A model generated the notes under the pieces. The model ran no database searches and was not told the origin of the DNA. It saw only the letters and a list, made by a program, of their open reading frames with translations. Below, piece by piece: positions 1 through 12,510 of a DNA stretch of 64,000 nt. How positions within the stretch are numbered: the stretch's first letter is position 1; every line of letters starts with the position of its first letter. A program made the position numbers and the translations under genes. The stretch comes from Climacium dendroides (taxonomy: Eukaryota > Streptophyta > Bryopsida > Hypnales > Climaciaceae), in the NCBI GenBank assembly GCA_950106755.1, contig OX467087.1, forward strand, positions 21,146,047-21,210,046. The letters are read 5' to 3'.

Positions 1-227
1 CATGTCTATATTTTGCAAAAAAAATGTTTTAAAATTATTGTTTCTTCAAAAAAAAAAACTTATAGAATTCATTTTTTAAATCAATTTCAACAATCATTCA
101 AAAAAATGAATTCCCACATGGTTTAGTTTTCTTTCTAGAACAATTTCAATGTTGGAGATTCCATTTTAGAACTATTAACAATTTAATTTTGCCTTCTATC
201 TTATACCTAGTTCTACTTCATGAATGT

Positions 228-490
228 TTAACCTTTAAAGGCCCAACATGTGTTTTTTCGTAGTATAGAAATTTTGTGCAAGTCCATGTGACTAGAAATT
301 TGCATCTTTTAAGCTAAAATTTTATTAGAAGATGTCCTAAATATCTTTCATATGCACCAAATTTCATGACATTTGGAAATACAAGTCAAAAGTCATGGCC
401 AAATATGTTACTTTTTTCACTGATCAGGCAATATGGGCAAATAAAAAAAATCACTTTTTTTGAAAAAAAAATGATATTGGTTTTCTAGAG

Positions 491-556
<66 letters not shown>

Positions 557-1186
557 AAAGCTTTGAATCATTCCATTTTGATCAATGAGATGAAAGTTAT
601 GAGTAGTTTTTGTTTGCAAGTAGTTATGGATTTTCTATTCTAAAATAAAGTTTGAAATTCTTTATTTTCAATAATTTTTGAAAAAAATAAAATCATAGAA
701 TGTAGATTGTTTATAACAACATTTCAACCATTGGGATTGGCATTTTTCAATTCCATAATCAAATCCTTGACAATTTAATATTTTGAATCTTTCTTTACTG
801 CTGTCTACTTATTATTTTTTTCCTATATGTTGTACAATTCCAAATGATCTAAAAATTTTCAAGCATGTGACCAACATGTCTAGAAAAAAAATCCAGAGAG
901 TAACCACCATTTGGGACATCTTTTCATAGGAAAGTTAGCTTGTAAAGTACAGTAGCCCTATTTTTTGCAAGGCTAAAAAAATGATTTCAGTGAATTTGAA
1001 TGCTTATATATTGCAATCCACGTGGTGGAAATTTCTGAAATTTTTACCACATGTTCTCAAGTCAGCATACTACAAGATCCCATGGTTACATGTGTCAAAA
1101 AAAAATTCAAAAATTTGTTACTTGTACTAAAATGGCAGTTTTGGAGCATTTTGGTGGAAACATAGTCAAGGAACTTTAGGGGTTAA
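228..1186. mobile_element. Non-autonomous TIR element, TTAA-CCC family (type B)
   Basis: The left end is TTAACCTTTAAAGGCCC and the right end is TTTAGGGGTTAA, which form inverted termini flanked by TTAA. The interior is about 0.95 kb of AT-rich noncoding DNA that includes a long (TA)n tract. The right third (about 980-1180) recurs at 35830-36037 and 47060-47269 in the same orientation, and near 54890-55110 inverted. All copies are diverged. Confidence 0.5.
491..554. repeat. (TA)n microsatellite
   Basis: An essentially pure alternating TA run of about 64 bases inside the AT-rich TIR element at 228-1186. It can form a perfect cruciform or slipped structure and is likely length-polymorphic. Confidence 0.95.
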
Positions 1187-1703
1187 AGAGTGAAAATAAA
1201 GTTTTTGTTTTTGAATTAATTTTTCTAAAATGTCAATTCAATTAATTAATATTTCATCAACAATTATTGGTTTATAGTAAATGGACCTCCCATACCCTCA
1301 AATCTCTGTAATGAAAATTGGCTATTTCCATAGTTTACATGTTTGCCAAAGACAAAGCATTGCCATCAATGCCACTTGATCAATTTATGTAGAATCACAA
1401 ATGGATCACAACTACAATATGAAGCCTTTCTTACACTTATATAGAAAGACAAGGATAAAATCTCTTTAGATACACAACTTGTCTTTGAAAGACAAATTTT
1501 TACTAGTAATGGCCTTTGAAGATAGTTTGAAGTGAAAAGGGGCTACAAAAGTGTCTAATCTACACTATAGGATATTTTCTAAACTAAGGCGATTCACAAT
1601 GTAAATTTATTTTAAATGATTGGCTATGAACTTTGAAGTCAAAGGATGTTTTCAAAATAAGTAGGCTTGACATAATTTTAGGATTCAAATTTTGTGCACT
1701 TTG

Positions 1704-2014
1704 GCATGGTCCTAGTGTGGAGGGCACAATATTGGACCCTTTACAAAAAAAAAAAAGTAATAAGTAACTAAAAGAAAATCAATGAGACTTGAAATAAGGA
1801 GAGACTTAACAATAAATAATTAGGGTTCCATTGTTGATTTTGAAGTCTGCAAGAAAAACGTATACATCAGAAGGGAGCCTATAATAGAGTTAGCTTCTTT
1901 TGGTTGGCAGAAATTTTCTTGGAAGTTTACAAGAAGTCCTTCAATTGCCCCTATTGTAAAAGAAAAGCCTTGATTGTAGGTCAAAATTGCTCGGGCCCCC
2001 CACTATGATCGTGC
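1704..2014. mobile_element. Diverged copy of the DCL1 intron 1 MITE
   Basis: The ends, GCATGGTCCTAGTGTGG on the left and the complement of GCACGATCATAGTGGGG on the right, match the termini of the 19321-19619 element. The interior matches it in reverse orientation. AT enrichment suggests an older or more methylated copy. Short reading frames here show no resemblance to a known protein. Confidence 0.6.
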
Positions 2015-4555
2015 TTGTACTTCATTGCCATGAAAGGAAATGCATTTTGTTCCACACATGTCATTATGTCACTTGGACAAAGAAATTTGAGTATAAAGTT
2101 ACATTCCTTGGTCTTAACAATTTTTTAAATTGTATTGTCTCAAAACTTATTTCCCATGGCCTTTTTGTTGTAAAGGATGTCTTTGCTTACTTTGCTACAT
2201 CAATATGAATGTTGAACCATTTATTGGATTTGTGTGCACCACTAATTTTCAAATTGAATTCTCAATTGCTAAAAGCACTATTAAATGTGCAAAATATTCA
2301 AATAGTACACCTTGTAGTATAATCACCCTAAATCACACTAATTTAGAAATTAATATTTGAATTTATGAGGCTCACAAATATGATAGTTCACTATTTTTTT
2401 AGATATTATCCTTATATTTTGGTCTAAATTATTTTTGGACTATCTCAAATATTTTAATTTTATAAAAATATCTTTTGATTTCATCCAATTTCATCCAAAT
2501 TTTTATACTTATTATATTACATTTTTCAAAATTCCATTTAAAAATTGTGAAGAGGTCTTTCACTATAGTAGGTAGATAGCAAGTTCAACACATCTTCATC
2601 GAAAATTTAATTGAAGTAAGAAAAGACAATTTGACATCCAATTTTCAATCTACTAAAATCAAACAATATTGTCTTCATTTTCCTTGTGTACTAGCAATGT
2701 ACATTTGCATTCTAGAATGTCCGCTACTAATATATGAAGGTAGCATGGTAATAAATGATATTTCCATAATTGCAATAAGTTAATTGACCAGGATTTTGCA
2801 CCGGATTTAATGCAATGCTTTGTATGCTTGTTTGTATAGAACCAAATTTATTAAATTTAGATTTTATTAGGAAGGCTCTATTGACTTTGGAATTTGGAAT
2901 TTTTGCATGAGATTTTAAGGATCTATGTTAACCTATCTAATCATCATAATTTGGATGTGAAACTTTTGTTTCCCATTGCTCCAATAAATATTCCAAAACT
3001 TATATGTTATTATTATTTATTTCAATGTCAAATCAAGAAACTTAAAATATTTATAAAAAAATACCAATTAATTTAATTTGATTGTTTTTATTGGTACATG
3101 CACAAAAATATCTCAACCATTCAATTCCACATAATGAGGTGAAAGTTATGAGGAGTTCAATTTTGATAGTGATGAAGTTAGAAAAAACATATAAAGTCAT
3201 GTTCTGAACTCAATTTTGGAAATTTCAAACTAAAACTAAAACTTATTATTAGTATAGGTTTCTTCCTAGAAAATTCTTATTATTGGGATTAATAGTTCTC
3301 AATTTTTTGTATAAATTATGAACTATTTAGTTTTTTCTTTCATCTATTAGTTTCCCCATCCACATTATAATTTTCTAAAAGATGATTATAAAAAAGATTG
3401 GTTAAATTTCCTTATATATATTGTCAATCCATTTCCCAACATATTGTCTAAACCGCACACAAATTTTGGGCGTAAATATTTTTTTTCTAAATTTTTTTGA
3501 AAGACCAAACTTCACTTTTGGACACCTCTCCACATCGAGAGCTTCTGATGATACCAAGCATGTGACCAGGAGAGTCATGGTCCAAGAGATCTCACCATAA
3601 CAAACAAAACAAACGAATAAACAAATAAATAGCCTATCTTAATGGATGGATGGATAGATGTCAAATTTTTGGGGAAATGAGGTAGGAGGTCCATAATCGC
3701 CCATAAAATATTTTTTAGTAAATTTTTCCTTGAAAGACAAGTGGAAATGGCATTTGAACCAAGTCATTTCATGTTTTTTGGGAGTTTTTTGGAATTAGTT
3801 ATGAAATTTTGAATTGAAATGGTATAGGGCTCTAAAATGACCCACCTCCTCACATGTATGTTGTTTGTACATTTTTGAAAAAATAACATGTACAAATAGT
3901 ATTCATTTGAAGAAGTGGGCGATTATAGAGCATGTAAGCTTTCAAAACCTCCTATCTTGGTGTACAATAGAGATGTCAAAATGGAAGAGGGGGGGCAATA
4001 GAGTTAATTGTAAATTGAACTCTAGTTTGTAAAGGGGTGTTTAGAGGAAGGTTTAGTTATTAATAATAGTACAAAAGAAACATAACACCAAACTCCATCA
4101 GACCAAGTTTGGGCACTTTATGGAATTTTGTCCTATGTTTCTCTCAAGCTCTAGGTCTTGGTCCCTCATTGCATACTTTATAGTTAACTCTAATGTTTAT
4201 TCAAACCTTTATATGGAAAAAAAAAGCTTTGGAAAATGAAGAAATCAATGAAGTCTAACTCTTTCTAACAATTGTCAAACTTTTCTTTTCTAAAATAAAG
4301 TAACTACTTGGCAAGAATGGACCTTAATTAGTCCCTAAATATTGTATTGTTTTGACTCAATTCAAAACTATTTCAAAATGCTCACACTCAAAGCTAGGGG
4401 GAAATCTTCATCCATATATATTCTCCAACAAATTCAATTGTAAGATCCTTTAGTTAATTATTTCAAATTCATCCTCTCAAATATTTTAGATTAAGAATCT
4501 CCACCAATTGCAAGTTCAAAGAGCCTAAACTTCAAAAAATATTTTTTTCTACCCC
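2015..4555. other. AT-rich intergenic DNA, no gene seen
   Basis: No reading frame here has plausible codon use or family resemblance. The sequence is AT-rich with homopolymer runs and decayed repeats. Fragments near 3100-3450 resemble pieces of the type B TIR family. Confidence 0.6.
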
Positions 4556-5055
4556 TTCATGGGTTTTGTTTCATGGCGTTTGGATATAGAGTGTGAAAGT
4601 AATTAAACTTCAAAGTTTTTATGAATAAAAAAATAAGAAAATAAAATTTTCTTCTGATGAATTGTGGCAATGGCGCATGGCACACTACCTTCTTTACCTT
4701 AAGACAAGATGTTTGTTTTGTTTGTTTGTCATGTTGAGATCTCCCGGACCATGCGTCCCTAGTCGCATGCTTGGTACCGCCAGAAAGCTCTTAGCGAGAA
4801 GGGGTGCACCGGCTTGGTTTCGTGGCGTTCGGACGTACGGTGAGAAAGTTAAGCATTTTTGAGTTATTTTTGGTTCTAAAAAATTAGAAAATTACTTGTA
4901 CTTATATTTTGGTCACAATCTTGGTATTGTTGGAAAGCCCTCGGTGAGGAGGGGTGCATTGGCTTGGTTTCGGACGTACGGTGTGAAAGTTATTGAATTT
5001 TGAATTTTTTTTTGAACTAAGAAATTAGAAAATTACTTTTACTTTTGTTTTGACT
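4556..5055. repeat. Three diverged tandem copies of a dispersed repeat
   Basis: Copies at about 4556-4657, 4743-4915 and 4916-5055 share the order TGGCGTT(C/T)GGA, then GTGTGAAAGTTATT, then AATTAGAAAATTACTT. The second and third share a GC-richer block, GGAAAGCCCTC with GGGGTGCA. That block recurs at about 49370-49440 beside the DUF1295 gene, so it is a dispersed family and not a local expansion. No coding potential is seen. Confidence 0.55.
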
Positions 5056-5339
5056 GTGGCCAGGACACACTAACATTGTACACTATTCAATGAATACTTT
5101 TCCACCGCCCTCCGTCTGTCCGTCCGTCCGTCCTTCAGCTGCCAATGTTCCTCTTGAACTTCAGTTGCACTTGCGTTGCGACATGATGTTCCTTGTGAAG
5201 TCAAGTCACCAGAACTGAAATCAGGGAGACAGGACTGAGCTCCAGAGCCCACTGCAGGAGAACTTGACTCAGTCAAGTCAAGCGAACTGAGCAGGACGAT
5301 AAACACGTCCGTCCCATGACGGAGATGGGACGGACAGGT

Positions 5340-5527
5340 TGAAAACGCAGCAGGAATTTTACCCGCAGGGAAAAAAACGCATTAATTTTACCCCTAGGGG
5401 AAAAAACGCAGGAATTTTACCGCTAGGGAAAAAAATGCAGGAATTTTACCGAAAAAACGCAGGAATTTTACCCCTAGGGGAAAAAATGCAGGAATTTTAC
5501 CGCTAGGGGAAAAAATGCAAGAATTTA
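5340..5527. repeat. Minisatellite, left part
   Basis: Tandem units of about 24-30 bp are built from GCAGGAATTTTACC, CCTAGGGG and a run of A. The array continues with the same unit at 5895-6110, so the two parts form one array split by the element at 5528-5894. Reading frames through it give repetitive low-complexity peptides and are not genes. Confidence 0.85.
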
Positions 5528-5894
5528 GGTAGAACTACCCATTACCATACAGATTTGCTATCTAGATACTTTGGAGAATCTATTTATGAGCTCTCATATT
5601 TTTCAGAGATTGAATTGTTTGAGAGAAGTCAATTGCAAAAAAAATGAAGACATTCTGACAAGAATTGAACTTTTTGTGATTTTTCAAAGCTGAAATGTTA
5701 AAACTGTGAGTAGACCCTTGGTAAAGCATGACCAGACCATTGTTGAAGTGTGGGCTGATGTGTCCGCTCCCCAGTGCATTGCCATCATGATCATGGATGA
5801 GTAAGATTATGGTAATAAGATGGGCCAATGACGGAAATGGGAGGAACCTGTAGGTGGGGGAATTGGGTAAATGGTGGTAATGGGTAGTTCTACC
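5528..5894. mobile_element. TIR element inserted in the minisatellite
   Basis: The two ends carry a perfect 20-bp inverted repeat (GGTAGAACTACCCATTACCA). The 367-bp interior lacks the minisatellite unit that flanks it on both sides, which shows insertion into a pre-existing array. The target-site duplication is not clear because the flanks are repetitive. No transposase is encoded. Confidence 0.75.
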
Positions 5895-6110
5895 TTTTAT
5901 CCCTAGGAAAAAAAATGCAAGAATTTTATCCCTAGGGGAAAAAAGACAAGAATTTTATCCCTAGGAAAAAAATGCAAAAATTTTACCCTAGGAAAAAAAA
6001 GCAGGAATTTTACCCTTAGGGAAAAACTTGGGAATTTTATCCCTAGGGAAAAAGGAAGAATTTTATTCCTAGGAAAAAATGCAAGAATTTTACCCTGGAA
6101 AAAAAACCAA
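5895..6110. repeat. Minisatellite, right part
   Basis: This continues the array at 5340-5527, with units of GCAAGAATTTTA, CCCTAGG and an A run. Units here vary more and have lost GC compared with the left part. Confidence 0.8.
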
Positions 6111-6389
6111 AGAGTTTTTTTTTTTAAATTCACATAAAATTATTTTTGCAAATTTTGAATTCATATTTGCAATCAAAGACCCCAAATCAGTGGGGTGATA
6201 TTTAAAACATACCCTAAACATGGCACAAAATAGAAGGCAAGATTTTACTTTTACCCCCAAGAACTCAGATGTAGTCTCTTACGTGAAGTTAGGAATTCCA
6301 CTGTCTTATAAGTTTCAAGTGATTTGATTCACTAATTGGGGTCATATGATAAGCTTATAACATGTCAATCTCAAAACCTAGCTTATGGT

Positions 6390-6585
6390 GGGCTTCTATG
6401 TGGAGCCGGGGGTTGGTGAAGCGTGCCAATCATCAGTTAAATGGGTGTTCCTAAATGATGGAGAAGCCCATTTGATTGATGATTAGTAGGCTCCACCAAC
6501 CCCCAACTCCACATGGAAGCCCATTTGACTAACGATCCGTAGGCTCCACCAATCCCTGACTCCACATAGAAGCGTGTCTTTAGCT
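6390..6585. repeat. Foldback hairpin with a third repeat unit
   Basis: Arm 6390-6445 is the imperfect inverse of 6477-6532 across a 31-nt loop, giving a stem of about 56 bp with roughly 80% pairing. A third unit at about 6530-6585 repeats the right arm in tandem. The unit contains GTAGGCTCCACCAA and CCCATTTGA. It is GC-richer than its surroundings and could be a MITE remnant or a small-RNA-producing inverted repeat. Confidence 0.75.
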
Positions 6586-6644
6586 TGCTTAAAGTTTTTG
6601 AAGAGCAAGTTGTTTGAAAGGAGTGGAGTTTCATAACAACTTCA

Positions 6645-7300
6645 TTCACCTCCGAATGCCCAAGGCCCAAATTTGAGTGTCGACAATAATTTGAAGTTAA
6701 ATAAAACTTAACTAAATTGTTATTTTTAGTGGTTTATATTTTTGAAAATTTTTGTTTGAAGTCTAATTATAGCATCAAAAATCCAATTTTGAAAAAGATT
6801 GATTATGATTTTTCTATTCAAGATTTTGTACAAGGATGCCTCCATTGTAATCTTGATTTTCCATAGTGTTGATGGCTCTTGGAAATGAGCCTCAAATACA
6901 TTAGATCTTTGAGAAAAAATCACATTAGAAATTCATTTGAAAAAATTGTAGAGTAGATTTTGAGAAGCCATAAATTGAGTGGGGTTATGCATGCTAGGCC
7001 CCTTATCCACATACTTTTATGGTAACCATCTTGTTAGATTTGACATGTGAAGAAGGGATTGAAAGACTTCAACTCACTTTTGCAATTTTTAGGCTGTCAT
7101 GATCAAATATTATAATCTTTCAATCCATAAGTGATATTGTTGTGTTTTCTTTTCCTATGTGATCTCTAACATGTCTAGTTTGAATTTGTACAATTACAAT
7201 TCAAAAAAAATTGATATAACCCATCAAATGTTGGATTTTTGTTCAATTTAGAGCAAATTCCTAGAAACTCAAAAAAAGCCTTGGGCATGTAGGAGTTAAC
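6645..7300 (-). mobile_element. TTAA-CCC family TIR element (type C, inverted copy)
   Basis: The right end (TTGGGCATGTAGGAGTTAA) reads inward on the minus strand and continues with sequence shared with the copies at 9634 and 42979: a T-rich block, then GAACAAAAA. The left end (CACCTCCGAATGCCCAAGG) is a degenerate form of the same terminus. It is about 656 bp and noncoding. Confidence 0.55.
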
Positions 7301-7854
7301 GAAGTGAAGAATCAATCAAGATGAAAGAGCTTGTAGGAATTTGTCATCTAAAGTAGTAGCACCCATAACTCTTACTATACCTATAACCGTCGCATCTAAA
7401 TTCTTAAAAAATCTTGGGGAAATGAATAGACGTAATTGTAAGGATGTATTGCATCTAAATACAAGACCTAGTGTTGGTATTAGGTACATTTACTGTTGGC
7501 TTTTTAGAAATTCACAACTTATATTTAGAGTGTTTAAAAATTACATTTAAAAGTGCATAGGAATTTTTTTCTCTTGCTAATAGGGTCCAATAATTTGTTG
7601 GATGTCTATTAATAAACATCATGTCCCAAACCCTTAAATTGACAATTATGGGTGTTGCTACCTTGATCTTAACACAAGATTGAGGAAATCATAAGAGTCT
7701 CAAACAATAGATAGATCTATCTATTAGAATTAGCGGAATTTGACCATAGTGATTATGAATGGAGTTTAATTAGTTTAAAAATTTCAAAGTGTTATTATAT
7801 GGTTGTAAATGTCAACATTTGACATCTCCAATCCAGGGTGAGGTTGAATTATGC

Positions 7855-8045
7855 CACTAGTAGAGATCCACATTCAAAAATAAATTTAAATTATGGTTCT
7901 GTGTTGAATTTGTGTTATTTTAAACACAATTTTGTGAAATGTGCGTTATTTTAAATACATGTGTGTTAGATTCTACCCATATTTAACATCATATGGAATT
8001 TAACATCTTATAGAATGATTTTTTCAATGTAAATTTTTAGTAGTG
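7855..8045. mobile_element. CACTA-type MITE, TSD TGC
   Basis: The 191-bp element begins CACTAGTAGAGA and ends in AATTTTTAGTAGTG. It is flanked on both sides by the 3-bp repeat TGC (7852-7854 and 8046-8048). CACTACTA-type termini with 3-bp target duplications are diagnostic of the CACTA superfamily. There is no coding capacity, so it depends on an element elsewhere for transposase. Confidence 0.8.
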
Positions 8046-8594
8046 TGCTTTAATATATGTAGGGTCTTTTTTTGTCATTTTTGAGCACCATGGTCTTTTC
8101 TGAAGGTAAGATGATGAAGCTACAAAGTAATGAAGTTACAACCATTTGCTTTTCACCTACCATTTCATTCATGAAGCAACACAACTATTATGCATTTTGC
8201 CTACACTTTTGTGCGTCCTTTCCTATAGGATGTGTAGGGTTACTACCACTTGTTCTCCATTGCTTTCATAAATGTGTAGATTGAACAATCCTTGTCTACT
8301 TTCATTTTTCAAAGTCTCTTTTATAAATACTTTTAGAACACCATTAGACTACTTGTATAAGGTTCAATTTATTATTTGTAGATGAACAAATTTTAGACTA
8401 TGCAAAATTTTCAAATCTTAAATTGGTTGTCATTAGTAGCATAGAGAGCACATAATCCTAGCAAATTCTAATAATTAACTATTAGATTCTTTTCATTGAT
8501 TTCATCTTAAGAAGACACAAAAAAATATAATGATCAAACGTCACAATTCTTGAAAATGCATTTACAAATTGGCCTAAGGGGCTAGCTACAATGT

Positions 8595-9150
8595 TTAACC
8601 TCTAAAGGACCAAGTGGTTGTTCAACATACGCAAGAGATGCTGGATAATTACTTATGAAGTCAATTTTGGTTGGATGTTCATGAAATTGTGACACAAGGT
8701 GAGATTAAATTTTTTTTTGTGTGATTAGATGCCCACATCAAAACTTTCGTTGCCCTAAGCTTTTTAGATAGCCTTGGTAACATGTCCAATAAAACTCCTC
8801 TTCTAATTTTGAAATTTGGCAGGTATGTAACTCACACAATGCAAGATGCAAATGTCAAAAAATTAACCATGTATAAGTTAGTGGAAAAATCTCATTCTAG
8901 AAGGAGTTAAAGCTTGATGCCCTTATCATGCAAGGGTGGAAAAAAATTCATCTAACTTCAAACATTATAATCTTTGAATCCACATAGTCAAAGTTTTTGA
9001 ATTTTTTTATTACATTCCCATAGTAGTACAACACAAATTTGTATAATTGAATTTTGAAGAAATTTTTTTTCATGTTTTTGTCACTATCCTAAAAAGTGAC
9101 ACTTTTTTACAATTTTTGTCCCAAATGTGCCTCAATCCTTTAGGAGTTAA
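8595..9150 (+). mobile_element. TTAA-CCC family TIR element (type A)
   Basis: The ends are TTAACCTCTAAAGGACC and CAATCCTTTAGGAGTTAA. The whole 556-bp interior aligns with 41907-42456 in the same orientation, with shared landmarks such as GATGCCCACATCAAA, AATTTGGCA and CATAGTCAAAGTTTTTGAAT. It is noncoding and diverged. Confidence 0.65.
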
Positions 9151-9633
9151 GAAATAATATATTTGACGACTATGAAAATCATATGATTTTTCAAATTCGT
9201 GACCTTTGTACCTTACTAGTAGCTTAAGCCTAAATCACATTTAAATATTGTAAAAAATAGGATCATACATGATGAAAACTACGTTGCTTTATATTGCAAG
9301 TGAAACTACAATATAAATAAATCAATTCATACATCATCATTGAAATTAACGTATAACATTGCTAAAGTGGAAGGTCTAATCAAAAGTGATGAGCATGAAA
9401 CGGCTAGTACTCTAATGCATTGTACCAAAAACAACACTCTAAAATTCAAAAATAATTAAGGACAAAACTTAAAACAAATGTTACTACAAAATTAATGAGG
9501 TTTAATCATGGTGGCTTCAAAACTTCATGGCTTTGATATCATTGCCTCAAAAAAATGTCTTGTACATTATCTAGCCTCAAAAAGACACTTGAGAAAAGGT
9601 ATCAACATTGCTTGAGAATTGATAAAAAGAATC

Positions 9634-10275
9634 TTTAACTCTAAATGCCCAAGACCTTTTCTGAGCTTCTTGGAATTTGATATAAATTGAACAAAAACTC
9701 AAAATTTTTATAAGTTTTTATCAATATTTTTTGGATTGTACAAATTTAAACTAGATGTGTTGTGGATCACATATGACAAAAAAACAAAAACAAAAACTTA
9801 TGGTTTGAAAGATTATAATGTTTGACCATAAGTTTATTAAGACAATGAGATTGGATTGAAGTCTATCAATATTCTTTTCACATGTCAAATCTAAAATTGA
9901 GATCATGACAAAAACATGAAGTTTTAGAGTATGGCATGTATAATCACAATCAATTCAATGCTTCTCAAAATTCATTCTACATTTCTTTAAAATGAATTTC
10001 AAATATAATTTTCTCTTCAAGATCCATGTATTTGAGGCTCATTTCTAAGAGTCTTTAATACTAAGAAAAAAACTCAAGATTTTCAATGAACACCCTTGCA
10101 CAAAATATTGAATAGAAAAATCATAGACATGATTCATTCTCAAAGTCATTTTTATACTAAAAATAAACTTTAAAAGTATTCACCTATAAAAAAATATAAC
10201 AAAATAATAATTGAATAAGGTTTAAATTTAACTTCAAAGTTTTGTCAACACCAAAAAATAATGCCTTTAACTCCA
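9634..10275 (+). mobile_element. TTAA-CCC family TIR element (type C)
   Basis: It starts TTAACTCTAAATGCCCAAGA and is followed by the interior shared with 42979-43532 and, inverted, 6645-7300. Examples are GCTCATTTC, GCACAAAAT and the terminal GTCAACACCAAAA. The right terminus is decayed (ATGCCTTTAACT). About 640 bp, noncoding. Confidence 0.55.
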
Positions 10276-12345
10276 ATCACTAGGACATCATTGTAATTTA
10301 AGGTTTTAATTCCAATAATAATCTTGAAGTGATGTTGATTTTGCTTTTAATATAGATATAGGGTCATTTGTAAATTTTGCTGAAAAAATGCAATATTCCA
10401 CTTAGGTTGACAAAAGTGTTTCTTTCACAATATAAATTGAGTTTAAAAATAAGTGTCCATTAAACAATGTATTTCATTAGTTTACCAAAAAAGTAAAGTA
10501 TTCATCATTGCAAAAGAAACTTTGATCTTTTATAACTTTTGCATTGCAAATAGAATTAAAGCAACAAATTCATGGAACATTGTAACCTTCTTTCATATTT
10601 TAAGTAGAATCTTGATAAAACTCTCAATATTCTAATAATAATCAACCCAGCATTCTCAAATTTACTCTTTAAATTCTCAATGCTTGCCATTTTTGAACTT
10701 GAACCAATTCTTGAGCTGAATATTTATACATTCTATAAGTTGCAAACTACATGATTATTAATTTTGCTTCTTGAAAGCCAACTTTGACTTTCACCATATG
10801 CAGTATGTTGTTTTGTCTTTTGAGTGGATAGTGAGAATTTTCACTCATTTTCAATTTGAAAAATCCTTGAGATTAATTTTCACATTAAATTTCTACACAT
10901 ACTCCCACCCACTTCAGTTACATATATTTTTTTCCAAACAACCCCCTTGCAATTGATATGAGATTATGTGATTCCCATATGTATACCATCTATACTCGTA
11001 ACCAATATCCATATTCTGTATGTACGTATTCAGTATCCCCCTTCAAAATCTTAATGGCCTGATTAGGGAAAGAACCAACTAAGGGTTTAGAAGAACTTGT
11101 TTTTAATTTTTGTTTAAATCGACGACATGGGAGGTGCTCATTTGTTTTGTTTTCCATTGATCAATGGTGGGGGATTTTCTTGGAAGGGAGGAGGAGGCAA
11201 GAACCACGTACGTGATCCTGTAATCACAAAAGATAGTATCCTTAATCTATTTCCTTAACCCATAAAAGAATTTTTAAAAAAGACACTTATTGTTGAGCAA
11301 AGAAAGTACCAATTAATGGCACCTTGATTATGCAATATTTTTGTATTTGGTAGTAATCTCAATACTTTAAATTGTGGAGTGTTTTCATATTAATTCTTGG
11401 CCCTTAAAGGACTAGCCATTCAAATTTCAAACAATGGATGAATGCAAACATGTTATGTGGACAAAAATCTTCATTTTTTATCCATCTAAATATTTGTACA
11501 TTTGTTCTATTACTTCTTTCATGTTTGTATAGGATAGATTTTCAAAACAATTATTTGCAAATACTCTATAGTTCACGGAATATAAGTATCTTTAATCTCA
11601 AAAACTAATTTTTTCAATTAAAAAAATGATCCTTAAAAAATGACTAAATAAATAAGTAAAATAAAAATAAGAATCCTTAAAAATCTTAGAACTTAACATT
11701 TTGAACTTAAAGAACCCTTGTGAAAGTTATAAATATTCAATTCATTTTCAACTTTAGAAAGAATTTGGAGGATCACATTTTATTGAATTTTTTTGCTTAG
11801 AATAGTGGTTGATCTAATTGTCATGAATATGACCATTTTGGAAAATTTGGACTACCCTTTGTCCTTACGGATTATAGCCTAGTTTAAAAATAGAGATATA
11901 TATATTTTTTATTCATTAATAATAATATTTTTTTTTCCAAAACATCAATGAACTCCATTATTAAGAATATTCTTACTTCTTTTCAATGATATATTATTTA
12001 CCGATCCATGATCATTCTTGAAGGGTGTCCAAATGATTACCAATTGAATAAAGTGAACTTCCCAAACCTATTAGAAGATGAAATTTGTCCATGTGCTTCA
12101 AATAAATAAATGACAAAAAAAACATTCAAAGTTTACTATGAAAGAGGGTGAAACAGGCCCCCTGATTTAATTCATAAAATGAGGATATATTTATAGTGGA
12201 ATAATTTCACTCAGTGGACTCCAACTTTTTGACTTTCCAATTTTTTTTCCAAGAAAACTGAGGACCATACAGTTACTAAAAAAAAGTTACAGGCTCAAAA
12301 AGTTATGTGAATACACTTGAGACCCACCTGATGTTCAAAGATAAA
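10276..12345. other. AT-rich intergenic DNA, no gene seen
   Basis: AT-rich sequence with homopolymer runs and no frame of plausible coding character. Short conceptual peptides here are rich in Phe, Ile, Lys and Asn, as expected from translated AT-rich noncoding DNA. Confidence 0.6.
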
Positions 12346-12510
12346 AGATTCAAAGACAAAAAATTCGAAGACAAAAATTCAAAGGTAAAGATTCAAAGAC
12401 AAAAATTCAAAGGTAAAAATTCGAAGACAAAAATTCAAAGGTAAAAATTCAAAGACAAAAATTCAAAGGTAAAATTTCAAAGGTATAAAAAATTCAAAGA
12501 CAAATTTTTA
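12346..12510. repeat. Tandem repeat, about 12/24-bp unit
   Basis: About a dozen units alternate ATTCAAAGACAAA and ATTCAAAGGTAAA, with occasional ATTCGAAGAC. The higher-order period of about 24 bp suggests expansion of a two-unit block. Confidence 0.9.

Noticed and set aside
5903..6133. 76-codon minus-strand frame with repeating GKILxFFPR-like peptide
   Set aside because: It is a translation of the minisatellite; the periodicity comes from the DNA repeat and nothing resembles a protein family.
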